Source: CAHJXF01 sp038254545
GTDB lineage: Bacteria; Pseudomonadota; Gammaproteobacteria; Burkholderiales; Burkholderiaceae_D
DNA: 64,000 nt
Assembly (NCBI GenBank): GCA_038254545.1
Contig: JBBSGB010000004.1
Coordinates: 91,058-155,057 of the forward strand
Reading direction: 5' to 3'
In this document: positions 60,730 through 64,000 of the stretch, in pieces
How the letters are laid out: the number at the start of each line of letters is the position of its first letter
Position numbering within the stretch: the first letter of the stretch is position 1
Position numbers and translations under genes: made by a program
Notes under the pieces: generated by a model
Told to the model about the DNA's origin: nothing
Seen by the model: only the letters and a program-made list of their open reading frames with translations
The model's database searches: none

Positions 60730-62418
60730 TCACATCGCGGCGAGCGTCGCGCCTGGCGTGGCGATTTGCGGATCGGCCCGCAACTCGATGAGTGCCGGCA
60801 GGCCGGTCTCTGCGATGTGCGCGAGCGCCGCGATCAATGCGGTATCGAAGGCTTCGGTGTCGTCGACCTTTTCGCCATGCGCTCCGTACGCTCGGGCAAG
60901 CGCGGCAAAATCGGGATTGATCAACGATGTGCCCGACACGCGCCCCGGGAAGTGCTTCTCCTGATGCATGCGGATCGTGCCGTACATGCCGTTGTTGACG
61001 ACGATGAAAAGCACGCCGGCATGTTCCTGCACCGCGGTTGCGAGCTCTTGTCCGGTCATCATGAAGTCGCCGTCGCCCGTGAGCACGACGACGGTTCGAT
61101 CGGGCGCGATGATTTTCGCGGCGATGCCGGCCGGAACGCCATAGCCCATCGCGCCGTTGGTTGGCGCGAGTTGGGTACGCAGGCCGGCATAGCGATGAAA
61201 GCGATGACCCCAGGTCGCGAAATTTCCTGCGCCGTTGGCGAGGAGGAAATCGGCGGGAAGACGCTGCTCGAGCGTCTTCACGATGCGCCAGAGGTTGAGC
61301 GATTGCGGTCGATCACGAACGACTTGCGGCTCTTCCTGCCACGCCGCGTACGCCCGACGCCCTTCGCGCACGCGCGCGAGTCGATCACCGCGCGTCGCAT
61401 CGTCGAGACGCGATGGCAGCGCACGCAGTGCCGAGGCGAACGCGCGCATGCCTGCATTGATCGCGAGCGCCGGCTGATAGACGCGGCCGAGTTCTTCTGG
61501 ATCGGGATGCACGTGCACGAGTGTTTGTTTTGGCGCCGGCGCTTCGATCAACGAATAGCCCGACGTCGTCATCTCGCCCAGTCGCGCGCCGATCGCGATG
61601 ATCAGGTCGGCTTCCCTGATGCGCGCCGCGACTGCGGGGTTGATCGCAATGCCGACATCGCCGACGTACTGCGCATGCCGATTGTCGAACAGGTCCTGAA
61701 AGCGGAACGCGCACGCGATCGGCAGCGCATGCGCCTCTGCAAAGGATTGCAGATCGCCGCACGCGTTTGCGTCCCAACCCGAGCCGCCGACGATGACGAC
61801 CGGTCGTTCGCTGTGATGGAGCAAATCGGCGAACGCGTTGAGATCTGTTGGCGACGGCGCGCCGTGCACCGCGCTATAAGACTTCGCGTCGGCCACGCTC
61901 GCGCTCGCCTCCAGCATGTCCTCGGGCAGCGCCAACACAACCGGGCCTTGCCGACCGCTGCATGCGGTCGCGAACGCGCGCGCGACGTACTCGGGCACCC
62001 GCTCGGCGCGATCGATCTGCGCGACCCATTTGCTCATCGGGCCGAACATGCGCCGATAGTCGACTTCCTGAAATGCCTCGCGCTCGACGAAGTCGTTGCC
62101 GACCTGGCCGATGAACAAGATCATCGGCGTCGAGTCCTGATACGCGGTGTGCAGACCGACCGCCGCATTGCAGGCGCCCGGCCCGCGCGTGACGAAGGCG
62201 ATGCCGGGTCTGCCGGTCATCTTCCCCTCGGCCTCGGCCATGAAGGCGCTGCCCGACTCGTGGCGATTGACGATCAGATGGATGCGATCGGTGACGTCGT
62301 GAAGCGCGTCGAGCACCGCGAGATAGCTTTCGCCGGGCACGCAGAAGATGCGCTCGACGCCGTGAACGAGCAGTTGATCAACGAGGATGCGGGCGCCGGT
62401 GCGGGTAGATTCGGTCAT
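60730..62418 (-). CDS. Thiamine-pyrophosphate enzyme (acetolactate-synthase-like)
   Basis: 562 residues with the three domains of the family. N-terminal Pyr domain with catalytic Glu in NRHESGSAFMAEAEGKMTG (about residue 53), a central domain, and a C-terminal TPP-binding domain (GDGDFMMTGQELATAVQEHA, then VVNNGMYGTIRMHQE). It lacks clear signs of a specific decarboxylase; a biosynthetic acetolactate synthase would have a small-subunit gene nearby, and none is seen. Substrate unknown. Divergent from the Aap-type transporter (121-nt gap). Confidence 0.88.
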   Translation of the reverse strand: MTESTRTGARILVDQLLVHGVERIFCVPGESYLAVLDALHDVTDRIHLIVNRHESGSAFMAEAEGKMTGRPGIAFVTRGPGACNAAVGLHTAYQDSTPMILFIGQVGNDFVEREAFQEVDYRRMFGPMSKWVAQIDRAERVPEYVARAFATACSGRQGPVVLALPEDMLEASASVADAKSYSAVHGAPSPTDLNAFADLLHHSERPVVIVGGSGWDANACGDLQSFAEAHALPIACAFRFQDLFDNRHAQYVGDVGIAINPAVAARIREADLIIAIGARLGEMTTSGYSLIEAPAPKQTLVHVHPDPEELGRVYQPALAINAGMRAFASALRALPSRLDDATRGDRLARVREGRRAYAAWQEEPQVVRDRPQSLNLWRIVKTLEQRLPADFLLANGAGNFATWGHRFHRYAGLRTQLAPTNGAMGYGVPAGIAAKIIAPDRTVVVLTGDGDFMMTGQELATAVQEHAGVLFIVVNNGMYGTIRMHQEKHFPGRVSGTSLINPDFAALARAYGAHGEKVDDTEAFDTALIAALAHIAETGLPALIELRADPQIATPGATLAAM

Positions 62419-62539
62419 GGGTACACGAGGTGATCGAAACGCAGAACCTTAACGCACGCAGTCGGCGAACTCTTCGACATGCGTGTACGCGTCGTTGCTA
62501 CACTGCCGCGCACCCCCCAACTCACCGGAGCAAACGTCC

Positions 62540-63565
62540 ATGTCGATCAAGCATCTGATTCCCGTCGCGCTCGCTAGCATGGGCGCGGCCTTCGCGATTC
62601 CCGCGCACGCGGGCAAGACCCTCGACGCCGTCAAGGCGCGCGGGCAAGTGGTGTGCGGGGTGAATACCTCGGGGCCGGGCTTTTCGGCGGCCGACAGCCA
62701 GGGGCGTTGGACCGGCCTCGACGTGGACTTCTGCCGCGCCGTGGCCGCCGCCGTGCTCGGCGATGCCAACAAGGTGAAGTTCGTGCCGCTCAATTCGCAG
62801 CAGCGCTTCTCGTCGCTGCAGGCCGGCGAGATCGACGTGCTCTCGCGCAACAGCACCTGGACCTTGACGCGCGATGCGTCGCTCGGCGTGGTCTTCACCG
62901 GCATCAACTACTTCGACGGGCAAGGCTTCATGGTGCCCAAGAAACTGAACATCGACGGCGTCAAGAAGATGAACGGCGCGACCGTGTGCGTGCAGGCCGG
63001 CACCACCAGCGAAAAGAACGTGGCCGACTACTTCGGCGCCGCCGGCATGAAGTACAAGTCGGTGGTGTTCGACACGGCCGAGGCGATCACCAGCGCGTTC
63101 TTCTCCGGCCGCTGCCAGGTCTATACGACCGACATGAGCGACCTGGCCGGTGCGCGCACCAAGGCGCCCAAGCCCGACGACTACACCATCCTGCCGCAGG
63201 TGATCTCGAAGGAGCCGCTCGGCCCTTCGGTTCGTCGCGGCGACGACGAGTGGTTCCAGATCGTTCGCTGGACCTTGTTCGCGATGCTCGAAGCGGAAGA
63301 GGACGGCCTGACTCAGGCGAACGTGGACGAGAAGAAGGCGAGCAGCAAGGATCCGAACGTGCAGCGCTTCCTCGGGGTTTCCGAAGACACCGGCAAGTTG
63401 CTGGGTCTGGACGCGGGCTGGGCCTATCGGATCGTCAAGCAGGTCGGCAACTATGGCGAAAGTTTCGAGCGCAACCTCGGCCCGAAGTCGCCGGTCGGCC
63501 TGCCGCGCGGCGTGAACAACCTATGGACCAAGGGCGGCCTGATGTATGCACCGCCAATTCGCTGA
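62540..63565 (+). CDS. aapJ: General L-amino-acid ABC transporter, substrate-binding protein (AapJ-like)
   Basis: 341 residues. A signal peptide ends at PAHA before GKTLDAVKARGQ. Binding-domain motifs VCGVNTSGPGFSAADSQGRW and LNSQQRFSSLQAGEIDVLSR are typical of AapJ/BztA, as is the C-terminal GLPRGVNNLWTKGGLMYAPP. CGGAG at 62526 precedes the ATG at 62540. It heads an operon whose permease follows after 70 nt. Confidence 0.93.
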   Translation: MSIKHLIPVALASMGAAFAIPAHAGKTLDAVKARGQVVCGVNTSGPGFSAADSQGRWTGLDVDFCRAVAAAVLGDANKVKFVPLNSQQRFSSLQAGEIDVLSRNSTWTLTRDASLGVVFTGINYFDGQGFMVPKKLNIDGVKKMNGATVCVQAGTTSEKNVADYFGAAGMKYKSVVFDTAEAITSAFFSGRCQVYTTDMSDLAGARTKAPKPDDYTILPQVISKEPLGPSVRRGDDEWFQIVRWTLFAMLEAEEDGLTQANVDEKKASSKDPNVQRFLGVSEDTGKLLGLDAGWAYRIVKQVGNYGESFERNLGPKSPVGLPRGVNNLWTKGGLMYAPPIR

Positions 63566-63635
63566 CGATGTTTCGGACCGGGTCGTGACCGTCGCCTTGC
63601 GATAGCGCGGTCCGCACTCACGCCCCACTCCATCG

Positions 63636-64000
63636 ATGCCCTCGTCGTCCGAGCCCACCGGCGACGCCGCGTGGCGCGCGCGACGACGGGCCCGCCGCAT
63701 CCGCGACGGCGCGCTGCAGGGGCTGCTCGCGCTGGTACTGCTCGGGCTCGTCATCGCGTTTGCGCACAACGTCACGGCCAACCTCGCGGTCCGGCAGATC
63801 AAATCCGGATTCGATTTCCTGCGTAATCCGGCCGGCTTCAATATCGGCGAGACGCTGTTCCAGTTCACCTCGCGCGACAGCTACCTGCGCGCTTTCGCGG
63901 TGGGTGCGACCAACACGCTGCGGGTCGCGCTGGCCGGCATCGTGCTCGCGAGCGTGCTGGGTGTCGGCATTGGGTTGATGCGCCTGTCGCGTCATCCGCT
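63636..64000 (+). CDS. aapQ: General L-amino-acid ABC transporter permease (AapQ-like), 5' part
   Basis: The first 121 codons, cut by the window end. A basic N-terminus precedes a membrane helix (GLLALVLLGLVIAFAHNVTA), then the family's IKSGFDFLRNPAGFNIGETL and FTSRDSYLRAFAVGATNTLR, before the start of the transporter permease domain. The position 70 nt after aapJ fits the aapJQMP order. Confidence 0.9.
   Translation, partial: MPSSSEPTGDAAWRARRRARRIRDGALQGLLALVLLGLVIAFAHNVTANLAVRQIKSGFDFLRNPAGFNIGETLFQFTSRDSYLRAFAVGATNTLRVALAGIVLASVLGVGIGLMRLSRHP

Overview
The window is high-GC, densely packed bacterial chromosome. Gene content and order (aspS - DUF1444-like - nudB - ybhP-like - clsB), a PEP-CTERM protein, a surface-adhesin-E remnant, GltIJKL and Aap-type transporters and TetR-controlled beta-oxidation operons point to a betaproteobacterium, probably Burkholderiales. 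This is inferred from gene families only; there is no rRNA in the window. I saw no tRNA, CRISPR array, intact insertion sequence or prophage.

Layout. (1) 1-5955: the 3' part of aspS, then a tightly coupled housekeeping and envelope operon (nudB, EEP nuclease, cardiolipin synthase) that runs by overlap into the first gene of a DNA-repair set. (2) 4855-16025: the four 'ligase-associated' repair genes (beta-CASP exonuclease, ATP-dependent DNA ligase, Lhr-type DExH helicase, PdeM phosphoesterase). They are separated by an antisense diguanylate cyclase, a GST/MarR divergent pair with two matching operators, a DUF429 protein and a GFA-fold protein; an S4-domain protein follows. (3) 16084-30170: two fatty-acid/acyl-CoA degradation operons, each headed by a TetR gene with a palindromic operator in its own promoter. 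The second ends in a wrecked short-chain dehydrogenase. (4) 30170-38434: a disturbed accessory region with an AT-richer gene-poor stretch, a PEP-CTERM protein, RidA, a broken amidase copy, a surface-adhesin-E fragment, a hybrid histidine kinase, a core-MetE-type methyltransferase and the intact amidase copy. (5) 38431-44355: thioesterase, Atm1-type ABC exporter and the gltIJKL glutamate/aspartate importer with a clear terminator after gltI. (6) 44407-51541: Tat-lipoprotein amidase, LuxR regulator, frameshifted dadA, broken TMEM175 channel, glycerate 2-kinase, vanadium haloperoxidase. (7) 52018-55600: a LytS/LytTR-type signalling operon with one normal kinase, one kinase paralogue without the catalytic histidine, a cupin and a frameshifted response regulator. 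(8) 55382-64000: GrpB, an orphan esterase + phage-type lysozyme pair, pyrC, a shortened CorA-like protein, a secreted small protein, a TPP enzyme and the start of an Aap-type amino-acid importer.

The most notable pattern is decay. At least eight genes carry small indels, internal deletions or truncations, while their neighbours are intact. Some lesions are certainly biological (large internal deletions, truncations). Isolated 1-nt shifts could be sequencing errors. No clearly new defence or mobile system was found. The better leads are the interrupted ligase-associated repair cluster, the operator pairs, the degenerate kinase in the LytS operon, and the orphan esterase-lysozyme operon.
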